In this document: positions 1 to 5,450 of the stretch, one piece after another
How positions within the stretch are numbered: the first letter of the stretch is position 1
How the letters are laid out: every line of letters begins with the position of its first letter
Notes under the pieces: model-generated
The model's database searches: none
What the model saw: only the letters and a program-made list of their open reading frames with translations
What the model was told of the DNA's origin: nothing
Made by a program: the position numbers and the translations under genes
Source: Bacillota bacterium
GTDB taxonomy: Bacteria > Bacillota > Clostridia > Lutisporales > Lutisporaceae
Direction of reading: 5' to 3'
DNA: 5,456 bases
Assembly: GCA_023230985.1 (NCBI GenBank)
Contig: JALNWH010000122.1
Coordinates: forward strand, 1-5,456

Positions 1-29
1 GAGATTATTATAGCCTTTTTTCTTTTCAA
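1..29 (-). CDS. Probable 5' end of a gene downstream of spoIIR (runs off the window)
   Basis: A TTG codon at 29-27 opens a frame reading MKRKKAIIIS before the window ends. An AGGAGG sequence at 45-40 lies 10 nt upstream, a near-consensus Shine-Dalgarno at slightly long spacing. The start, a run of basic residues followed by isoleucines, looks like the beginning of a signal peptide or membrane anchor, but ten residues cannot identify a family. The ribosome site is inside the 3' arm of the hairpin at 40-70, so either the hairpin controls this gene or it is simply the spoIIR terminator and this start is accidental. The call rests only on the ribosome site and the N-terminal composition. Confidence 0.4.
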
Positions 30-70
30 AAAATAAACACCTCCTATTGAATATTTTTTGCAATAGGAGG
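28..70 (-). terminator. Hairpin with T-rich tail after spoIIR; also masks a Shine-Dalgarno
   Basis: Two perfectly complementary 10-base arms (CCTCCTATTG at 40-49, CAATAGGAGG at 61-70) enclose an 11-nt loop and begin 16 nt past the spoIIR stop. On the minus strand the stem is followed by TG and then the T-rich run TTTATTTTTT (37-28), which fits a Rho-independent terminator. The plus-strand flank is not T-rich, so it would act mainly on leftward transcripts. The 3' arm contains AGGAGG paired to CCTCCT, so in an RNA that reads through, the next gene's ribosome site would be hidden. Confidence 0.6.
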
Positions 71-86
71 CAATTTATTCGCTTTT

Positions 87-752
87 TTACATTTGTTTAT
101 TTTTCCTAATTATTTTTGCCATTTTTAAATTAAGATTTTTATATATTTCCGCTATTTTGGACTTAAGTTTTATTGGCACTTTTTCATAATAATCAGTTTT
201 TAGTAAATCAATTTCTTCTTTGCTTAAAACTTCTTTTATCTCATCTAAAACATCTTTTGAAGTTCCTCCTTGTGCAATATCTACAAAGCATAAAGGCGGG
301 AACATTACGCACCACCAATTTTTCCCCTGTCCATTACCTATCTTTACATTCAAGGCCTGATACTCCCCTTTGGGAAGGGTATACTCACCATATACTCTAG
401 TGGGAAATTCATATTTGCTCAAGCATACTTCCACTGGGAAATCCTTATTCATTTTTTTGAGTTCATTTTGTATCTTATCTTTTAAGAAATCTAAATTCCT
501 TTTTATGATTAGTCCTGCCTTTTCTGTGTCCGTTATATCTTTAAAAGCAGGGCTTAGCTCCTTTAAGACAATATCCCTTACTCTCAGTTTGATTTCTTGA
601 TCCTCGGCTGAATCACTATTTGCAACAATGTGCAGCCTTATTATCTTGTTTTTTATGCCAGCCAAGCAGCTATCCTTGTTTATGTATATGTTCATAAATA
701 GCCCGAATATAAAAAGGGTTATTATGATAAATGATATGATTTTATATTTCAT
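87..752 (-). CDS. spoIIR: Stage II sporulation protein R (SpoIIR), forespore signal for pro-sigma-E activation
   Basis: SpoIIR is made in the forespore, exported to the space between the two membranes, and triggers the mother-cell protease SpoIIGA to process pro-sigma-E. The 221-residue product has an N-terminal hydrophobic segment (about residues 5-24) that should act as signal peptide or anchor. The family's recognisable core follows: an IRLHIVANSDSAEDQ motif at 38-52 leading into a charged helix, and later YGEYTLPKGEY (122-132) and NWWCVMFPPLCFVD (146-159). Length is normal for the family and the frame is intact. The ATG at 752 is preceded by AGAGGT at 6 nt spacing. The gene lies 115 bp after gerAC on the same strand and has a sigma-F-like promoter just behind the gerAC stop, as expected for a gene of the sigma-F regulon. 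Export and function are inferred from the family. Confidence 0.95.
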   Translation of the reverse strand: MKYKIISFIIITLFIFGLFMNIYINKDSCLAGIKNKIIRLHIVANSDSAEDQEIKLRVRDIVLKELSPAFKDITDTEKAGLIIKRNLDFLKDKIQNELKKMNKDFPVEVCLSKYEFPTRVYGEYTLPKGEYQALNVKIGNGQGKNWWCVMFPPLCFVDIAQGGTSKDVLDEIKEVLSKEEIDLLKTDYYEKVPIKLKSKIAEIYKNLNLKMAKIIRKNKQM

Positions 753-833
753 GCTTTACCTCTTTCTTATTTACTTCCCTTTCCAACCTTATCCGCCAAT
801 GTCTTTATATCGAAGCACAAGGCTCTTCGCTTT

Positions 834-862
834 TATTATCTCCATATTCATCCATCATATAC
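834..862 (-). promoter_or_regulatory. Candidate sigma-F promoter for spoIIR
   Basis: On the minus strand GTATA (862-858) is followed after 14 nt by GGAGATAATA (843-834). These fit the Bacillus sigma-F elements, a GYATA-like -35 and a GGnnAnAATA-like -10; every specified -10 position matches and the spacing is within or one base short of the usual range. spoIIR is a classical sigma-F target, and the site begins 5 nt after the last base of the gerAC stop codon. Initiation would fall near 827, giving a leader of about 75 nt before the spoIIR ATG. Sigma-G can overlap sigma-F in specificity, so later use is also possible. Confidence 0.7.
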
Positions 863-867
863 ATATA

Positions 868-2127
868 CTATACCGTCTTACCTATTCTTCGTACTCTTAA
901 TTTGGCTTCTACTTTAATCTTTAGTTTGTTTTGAAAGAAGTCTTCGTAATCCTCTGAAACCTTTTTATGCAATTTGGGGTGATACTTGCTTAAATATTCT
1001 TTCACACCCAACAAATCAACTTTAAATTCTTCTTGCATCCTCTTAATAAGTGCCATGCTTTGTTCTACTATATCATTTTCCAATTCTTCTTCTATGCTTT
1101 TTAGTTTTTCATCATCTAAAAGTTTTTTTCCTAATGTATATTCCTCAATAGCACCGTCAGTTACCATATTAAATGTTAAATATACTGTGTCTCCCTCTAC
1201 TTTATCCAATTTAATTTTGCGCTTGAAATATCTATAAATAAACGGTATAGAACACCCCGAGGATTTACATTCCAAGACTCCCCCCTTAGCTCTATCATTA
1301 CACCAGATATAGGCTATAGTTTCCTTTTCATCCAATTCGCCAATAAGTTTATAGTCTTTTATAATACCCATTCCTGTTGATTTTACCTCATCTTTGTTTG
1401 GTATTATAATAGGCAATGCCCCATGGCCTCCACTTGTTATAATCTGCATGGCAAAATCCCTAAATGTAACTCTTACTATACGTGCCGCTACATTGCTATG
1501 CTCCGCTATACCTTCTACATAATCTGCTAGGAGTGTTTTTGTTTTAGGCTTTACCTTAAAAACATCCGCTGCCTTATCAATAGCCATATACATAAGCATA
1601 CTGCTATGTAAATGACGCCACCTGCCTAAAATATCTATTGTGTTTTTTACCAGTTCTTCATCCTCTAGTAAGCTGCGGCCAAGAAATATAACCTTTGTAT
1701 GCTCAAAGTTATGATCCTTAGAAAACCTCTGCAACAATTTTATAGTGCCTGTTGTGTAAGATGGGGCCTCAGTGTCATAAGTTACGAAATCCAATACTTT
1801 TCCTTCTTCTGATTCAGCAGTATCAGGATTAACAAAAGTAATTTTATACTTATTTTTTTCATCTGATTCCTTTTCCTTGAAATTCGATTTGCCTTCATCC
1901 TTTGCCTTTTCTTCTTCTTTCTTTCCCCCTGATTTACTTTCTTCTGATTCCGACCCTTCACTCCCCGAATCTGAACCCCCATCCTCTGATTCTGTTTCGT
2001 CAGCTTTATCAATGCCTATAGAAAGAACGAAAGACCTGTTTTCTATCTCAAGAAGATCCCAGCAAGCCGTAAGAAACATTGTAAATATTATTATAATGCA
2101 AAGTATTATTAACCTACTAATTTTCAT
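868..2127 (-). CDS. gerAC: GerAC-family spore germination lipoprotein (germinant receptor C subunit)
   Basis: This is the lipoprotein subunit of a GerA-type nutrient receptor, expected on the outer face of the spore inner membrane. A hydrophobic signal (residues 5-21) ends in the lipobox LTAC, making Cys22 the likely lipidated residue. The family start CWD, the EIENRSFVLSIGID stretch (27-40), APSYTTG (121-127) and FEHTKVIFLG (141-150) follow. The C-terminal half is typical of the GerAC C-terminal domain. The 419-residue product is longer than usual because an acidic Ser/Glu/Gly/Lys-rich stretch (about 42-93) sits between the first strand and the YKITFVNPD segment. Cys276, Cys287 and Cys292 cluster in the C-terminal domain. 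The ATG overlaps the gerAB stop as ATGA, with a strong AAGGAGGTA (2143-2135) 7-9 nt upstream, so translation is coupled. The symbol denotes the family; the paralog type (gerA, gerK and so on) is not resolved. Confidence 0.93.
   Translation of the reverse strand: MKISRLIILCIIIIFTMFLTACWDLLEIENRSFVLSIGIDKADETESEDGGSDSGSEGSESEESKSGGKKEEEKAKDEGKSNFKEKESDEKNKYKITFVNPDTAESEEGKVLDFVTYDTEAPSYTTGTIKLLQRFSKDHNFEHTKVIFLGRSLLEDEELVKNTIDILGRWRHLHSSMLMYMAIDKAADVFKVKPKTKTLLADYVEGIAEHSNVAARIVRVTFRDFAMQIITSGGHGALPIIIPNKDEVKSTGMGIIKDYKLIGELDEKETIAYIWCNDRAKGGVLECKSSGCSIPFIYRYFKRKIKLDKVEGDTVYLTFNMVTDGAIEEYTLGKKLLDDEKLKSIEEELENDIVEQSMALIKRMQEEFKVDLLGVKEYLSKYHPKLHKKVSEDYEDFFQNKLKIKVEAKLRVRRIGKTV
1849..2004 (-). 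repeat. Low-complexity acidic insertion within gerAC
   Basis: This stretch encodes GerAC residues 42-93 and consists almost entirely of Ser, Glu, Asp, Gly and Lys. The first part is Ser/Gly/Asp/Glu-rich and the second is Lys/Glu-rich. The octamer GAATCAGA (TCTGATTC on the plus strand) occurs at 1985-1992, 1943-1950 and 1862-1869, and again just outside at 1808-1815. All four copies are in the same reading frame and encode Glu-Ser-acidic. This suggests growth by slippage or short duplication. The residues on both sides resume normal family sequence, so the gene is not broken. Confidence 0.8.
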
Positions 2128-3224
2128 TTATTTGTACCTCCTTTTTTTCGTATCCACGCAATGAAAAGTAGAAGAGGCGGAACTACATATAGCAATATGG
2201 AACCCGTATACTCAATGAGATACACGGGCATCTTATCAACTTGAGCAAAGTTTTGTGGAATCACAGATGCTAAATATATAAATGGAACCATTATAAGTGC
2301 GTACTGTTTCTGCTCCTTTGTGCCTAATAGCCTTGATAAAGAATAGGTAAGAGCGAAATACAAGGAAACCATCGTGGTATATACCGCAAAAACCCATATG
2401 CCCAGCATTACCCCATCCAATCTTTCTATAAACAATCCGGGTAAATTAACGCTTCTTACATATGATAGCAAGGGCCATATCATTCCCTTCACAACCTTTA
2501 CGCTAAACATACTAAAACAAAGAACGGTTATTATTACATAAAAAATTGTAACAATAATTATTCCCACTGCGGCATATGTATAAGCCTTTTTTGGCTTTTT
2601 CATAAAACCTACATAAAAAAGAAGTAATTCATAACCGGAAAAACTCAATGCCATTGTTGGCAATGCTTTAAAAAACTTGGACGGAAGACCATAGAAAACA
2701 GGAAGCAAATTGCTAAAATCCGCATCGGTTATGCCGGGAAGCATTATCAAAATCATGGGAATAAAAAGAAAAGGGAAAAAAACTTCCATAGCCCTGCCAA
2801 TACATTCTACACCGCCTCTAACCGCATAGGTGCAAGCCAATATTATGCTAAGCATTGTAACCTCTAATGGTGTATTCGATAAAAGAAATAGCTTTACCGC
2901 CTCTCCCATCACTCTGGTTTCATAGCCGATAAATACGGTAAAATAAATAATATATATGAAAATCAATATTTTTGCAGGTATCTTCCCCATGATTTCACCG
3001 GAATAGTCTGGTAGAGCTTTTCTAGGGAATCTGCAATTTAAAGTTACTATAACACTCATTGCCAAAAGGGATATAATACCGCCGATTAATATCATTATTA
3101 TGGAATTAGTACCGGCAACATCAGCCAAACTTCTGGGCAGTGAAAATATTCCCACACCAACGAGAGTCATTATCGTGATTGCCGTTATTTGAAAAGGTGA
3201 AATAATATCATTGTCTTTAATCAT
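2124..3224 (-). CDS. gerAB: GerAB-family germinant receptor B subunit, APC-superfamily membrane protein
   Basis: The B subunit is the membrane protein that recognises the nutrient germinant in GerA-type receptors; in the B. subtilis family member it binds the amino acid. The 366-residue product is hydrophobic throughout, with about ten membrane segments, and starts with the family-typical ISPFQITAIT (8-17). GVGIFSLPR at 23-31 fits the broken first helix of the amino-acid transporter fold. The conserved IERLDG appears before a late helix, and the protein ends in a short basic tail. I chose the ATG at 3224 because AAGGTG lies 9 nt upstream and the protein then begins MIKDNDIISPFQ. A GTG at 3236 would add four residues, but an SD-like AAGGAAG abuts it with almost no spacing. 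The ATG overlaps the gerAA stop by 8 bp. The specific germinant cannot be read from sequence. Confidence 0.94.
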   Translation of the reverse strand: MIKDNDIISPFQITAITIMTLVGVGIFSLPRSLADVAGTNSIIMILIGGIISLLAMSVIVTLNCRFPRKALPDYSGEIMGKIPAKILIFIYIIYFTVFIGYETRVMGEAVKLFLLSNTPLEVTMLSIILACTYAVRGGVECIGRAMEVFFPFLFIPMILIMLPGITDADFSNLLPVFYGLPSKFFKALPTMALSFSGYELLLFYVGFMKKPKKAYTYAAVGIIIVTIFYVIITVLCFSMFSVKVVKGMIWPLLSYVRSVNLPGLFIERLDGVMLGIWVFAVYTTMVSLYFALTYSLSRLLGTKEQKQYALIMVPFIYLASVIPQNFAQVDKMPVYLIEYTGSILLYVVPPLLLFIAWIRKKGGTNK

Positions 3225-4827
3225 TGTCCTTTTCACCTTCCTTATCTTTTATAGCATTTCTGTTATTTTTCATCCTTATTTCATTTACTGCAGTACTAAG
3301 GGGTCTTTTAATCATATTGAACAAGGGTGCTCTATATAATGTATCCTTAAATTCTGATGGAATAAAAGCCGCCAAAGGTGAGAAATATGGTATATCAAAG
3401 CTTTTTAATTTAATTAGATGGACAATTATTAATATTAAACCCAGCATAAGTCCGTAAAGACCAAGCATTCCTGAAGCCGCAATCAGAGCAAATCGAAGCA
3501 ACCTAAAACCAACCGACACATTGTAGCTGGGATTTGCAAAAGAAGCTATTGCTGTTAAAGCTACAATTATAACCTTTATGGGACTTACTATTCCTGCCCT
3601 TACTGCCGCTTCTCCTATAATTAATCCACCTACAATACTGATTGTATTTCCGATTGCAGCAGGCAATCTTAATCCTGCTTCTCTTAAAAGTTCCAGTGTA
3701 AATTCCATAATAAAAGCTTCTATAACGGCGGGAAAAGGTACACCCTCTCTTGAGGCCGCTATGGACAATACCAATTTCGTAGGGAGTACCCCTGTATGAA
3801 AAGATGTAAAGACCACGTATAAAGAGGGCAAAATCAAAGCTAAAAAACTGGAAAAAATACGTATAAACCTAAGTATTGTTGCAATTATCCATCTATCGTA
3901 ATAGTCCTCCGGGGATTGATAAAGGCTGTTCAGAGTTGTGGGGATTATTAATGCAAAAGGAGAATTGTCTACTAAAACTACGACCCTTCCTTCATATAAT
4001 TCTCCTGCCACTTCATCAGGCCTTTCCGTTGCAATTATTTGGGGAAAAGGAGAATAGGGATTATCTTCTATAAGCTGTTCTATATAGCCGCTATCAAGAA
4101 CAGCGTCTATATCAATGGTTTCCATCCTTCTTATTACCTCGTCCAAAAGTTCTTGCTTTACTATATCTTCTATGTAAAATATTCCTATGTCCGTTTGGCT
4201 GCGTCTACCTATTTGCATTTGCTTAAGCTTGAGTCTGGGATCCCGTATTCTCCTCCTTACAAGAGCAGTATTCATCCTGATTGTTTCCACAAATCCATCT
4301 CTTGGCCCACGTATAACTGTTTCTGTAGAGGGTTCCTCAACACTTCTGGTAGGCCATCCCTTAGTACCTATTATTATTATTTTGTCTATACCATCTATAA
4401 AAAGTACTGTATCGCCTATCAGTATTGATAAGATAGCTTTATTTATATCGGTGGTTTCATCCATTTCTGATGCAATTATAGTTCCATACCTTACCAAGTC
4501 ATAGAGCTTATCGCCGGACTTTGGCACCTCAGGGGGGATCTCCCTTGAGTGCAGCATTAAAGGCCTTAGTATTCCATTAAGGAGAATTTCATTGTCAGAC
4601 ATTCCGTCTATATATATAATAGTAAATTTAAGGTTTTGATTTTTTCCGATGGCAAAATCTTTATATATAACATCTCCGCAATCTTTTAAAATCTCTTTTA
4701 CTATATTTATATTTTCATACAAAGACAGTTTGCAGTGTATTTTCTCTTTATCACCTTTTATTTCAATGTTTTGCTGCTCTATACCTTGCTGTTCAGTACC
4801 TTTTTTCTCCTTTTTAAAAAAGCCCAT
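3217..4827 (-). CDS. gerAA: GerAA-family germinant receptor A subunit
   Basis: The A subunit of GerA-type receptors sits in the spore inner membrane, and in Bacillus it has been shown to form an oligomeric nutrient-gated ion channel. The 536-residue protein has a large soluble N-terminal part (about 30-310). This carries family motifs including RGPRDGFVETIRMNTALV (173-190), RRRIRDPRLK (191-200), TERPDEVAGEL (267-277) and YQSPEDYYDRW (303-313). A membrane part (about 318-472) follows, with EGVPFP (361-366), ELLREAGLRLP (379-389) and GLIIGEAAVRAGIVSP (401-416), then a C-terminal tail of about 60 residues with a charged end. Length and motif order are normal and there are no frame breaks. The first 30 residues are Lys/Gln-rich with two EQQ triplets and look disordered. 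AGGAG (4840-4836) lies 8 nt before the ATG. It is the first gene of the overlapping gerAA-gerAB-gerAC set and follows a small membrane-protein ORF by 52 bp. Confidence 0.95.
   Translation of the reverse strand: MGFFKKEKKGTEQQGIEQQNIEIKGDKEKIHCKLSLYENINIVKEILKDCGDVIYKDFAIGKNQNLKFTIIYIDGMSDNEILLNGILRPLMLHSREIPPEVPKSGDKLYDLVRYGTIIASEMDETTDINKAILSILIGDTVLFIDGIDKIIIIGTKGWPTRSVEEPSTETVIRGPRDGFVETIRMNTALVRRRIRDPRLKLKQMQIGRRSQTDIGIFYIEDIVKQELLDEVIRRMETIDIDAVLDSGYIEQLIEDNPYSPFPQIIATERPDEVAGELYEGRVVVLVDNSPFALIIPTTLNSLYQSPEDYYDRWIIATILRFIRIFSSFLALILPSLYVVFTSFHTGVLPTKLVLSIAASREGVPFPAVIEAFIMEFTLELLREAGLRLPAAIGNTISIVGGLIIGEAAVRAGIVSPIKVIIVALTAIASFANPSYNVSVGFRLLRFALIAASGMLGLYGLMLGLILIIVHLIKLKSFDIPYFSPLAAFIPSEFKDTLYRAPLFNMIKRPLSTAVNEIRMKNNRNAIKDKEGEKDND
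3234..3239 (-). promoter_or_regulatory. Ribosome binding site deciding the gerAB start
   Basis: AAGGTG (3239-3234 on the minus strand), inside the last codons of gerAA, is 9 nt before the ATG at 3224. The same bases include the alternative GTG at 3236, which would leave that codon with a Shine-Dalgarno at almost zero distance. This favours the ATG and an 8-bp overlap with gerAA, which should couple the two translations. Confidence 0.6.
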
Positions 4828-4879
4828 ATGATTTTCTCCTTTTTATTAAAATGAAAAATTTATTATTTTAAAATCTTGT

Positions 4880-5089
4880 TTAAAATACTTTGAATAATAT
4901 TAGAATTGCTATGGTAAGTGTTACAAGCCCGATGCTTAAGGTGGCTGTAGCTTTAACATCCTTGCTAAGCCCCTTTTTTTTAAATGCAGGTATATCAACG
5001 ATAAATTCAAATAGCGCTATAAAAAATATAGTAATGAGAATATAGGAATTTTTATAAATATGGGCACAATTAACAATATTTTTAAACAA
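4880..5089 (-). CDS. Small two-helix membrane protein upstream of the ger operon (possible D-subunit-like protein)
   Basis: The 69-residue product has two hydrophobic segments (about 16-33 and 49-66) joined by a short basic loop with PAFKKKGLSKDVKA at 34-47. I do not recognise a named family. The orderly two-helix layout and the position 52 bp ahead of gerAA support a real gene co-transcribed with the receptor. Some Bacillus ger operons are accompanied by small two-helix 'D subunit' proteins that modulate germination; the resemblance here is only in size, topology and location. The start is weak: a TTG at 5089 with no Shine-Dalgarno, five codons after an in-frame stop (5104-5102), and no ATG or GTG elsewhere in the N-terminal part. 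The TTG also lies at the edge of a hairpin (5089-5142). The gene could therefore be 5'-truncated or poorly translated. Confidence 0.5.
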   Translation of the reverse strand: MFKNIVNCAHIYKNSYILITIFFIALFEFIVDIPAFKKKGLSKDVKATATLSIGLVTLTIAILILFKVF

Positions 5090-5142
5090 AAAACCACAGC
5101 CTTATTGCAAATTATAAATAGTTTTTGCAAGCCATGGTTTTT
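5089..5142. repeat. Imperfect AT-rich hairpin, terminator-like on both strands
   Basis: AAAAACCA (5089-5096) pairs with TGGTTTTT (5135-5142). After an asymmetric internal loop, TTGCAAA (5105-5111) pairs with TTTGCAA (5124-5130) around a 12-nt loop. The outer arms give an A-run before and a T-run after the stem on either strand, as in a bidirectional terminator. The internal loop makes it weaker than a canonical one. If it ends leftward transcripts coming from beyond the window, the ger operon promoter must lie inside or after it. Confidence 0.4.
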
Positions 5143-5215
5143 ATATACAGTTATATTAGTTTTATATAAAAATAATTTAGATTTAACTGCTCTTAGTATT
5201 TGTTATTTAAAATAA

Positions 5216-5256
5216 GGCACATAAGCATATATAATTTGATTCGATTGCTGAGTTCC
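5216..5256. repeat. Dispersed repeat, copy 1
   Basis: The 35 bases at 5222-5256 match 5322-5356 with a single difference (A at 5233, C at 5333). The similarity continues leftward to GGCA (5216-5219), giving 41 bases with three differences. Key parts are TAAGCATATAT and ATTTGATTCGATTGCTGAG. It lies outside any convincing gene. On the minus strand one frame crosses it as a tiny ORF containing ELSNRIK. Confidence 0.9.
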
Positions 5257-5315
5257 TCCCTTTCACCCACAATGCAATCTTAATCACGTATATAAGTCTT
5301 ATAGTTATATGCAGT

Positions 5316-5356
5316 GGCATCTAAGCATATATCATTTGATTCGATTGCTGAGTTCC
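5316..5356. repeat. Dispersed repeat, copy 2, exactly 100 bp after copy 1
   Basis: This is the second copy of the repeat at 5216-5256, in the same orientation and offset by exactly 100 bases. The 59 bases between the copies show no clear similarity to the sequence that follows copy 2. The window's last bases (CTAAGC, 5451-5456) repeat the start of this copy (5321-5326), so a third copy may begin at the edge, 130 bp further on. Confidence 0.9.
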
Positions 5357-5365
5357 AAGGCAAAT

Positions 5366-5450
5366 AATCTGTAAGCTTGTTCCGGGTTGCGCCAAAACTC
5401 GCTTCGCTCAAACAGTTGACGCAACTAATCCTCCACTGCGCTAACAGATT
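5366..5450. repeat. GC-richer nested inverted repeat between repeat copies
   Basis: The outer arms AATCTGTAAGC (5366-5376) and GCTAACAGATT (5440-5450) pair at 10 of 11 positions. Nested inside, GTTGCG (5386-5391) pairs with CGCAAC (5420-5425), and after one mismatch CAA pairs with TTG. The element is clearly richer in G and C than the AT-rich DNA around it and is bounded by copy 2 and by the possible third copy. It could be a folded RNA, a small non-autonomous mobile element, or part of a larger repeat family. The sequence alone does not decide. Confidence 0.6.

Noticed and set aside
810..830. Small hairpin in the gerAC-spoIIR gap (CGAAG/CTTCG) as a terminator of the ger operon
   Set aside because: The stem is only about five pairs plus a bulged extension and no T-run follows on the minus strand, so it does not look like a terminator. 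It may be a leader hairpin.
1782..2012. Overlapping 76-codon minus-strand ORF inside gerAC
   Set aside because: It is a frame shadow produced by the low-complexity Glu/Lys/Ser-coding stretch, with a biased composition and no ribosome site or family resemblance.
3217..3236. Frameshift or damaged junction between gerAA and gerAB
   Set aside because: The overlap reflects normal translational coupling: both proteins keep their expected ends and the 8-bp overlap with the ATG start is typical of ger operons.
4039..4428. 129-codon plus-strand ORF antisense to gerAA
   Set aside because: It lies wholly opposite a clearly conserved gene, is rich in Tyr/Ser/Leu as expected for antisense reading, and shows no recognisable domain.
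5194..5224. Possible sigma-G promoter for the ger operon: TTATG (5224-5220) and AATACTA (5200-5194) on the minus strand
   Set aside because: The -10-like part is fair, but the -35 lacks the leading G, the 19-nt spacing is long, and in such AT-rich DNA comparable strings arise by chance. An alternative with GTATA (about 5150) and AAAACTA (about 5123) is no better. Sigma-G control of the operon remains likely from family knowledge, not from this sequence.
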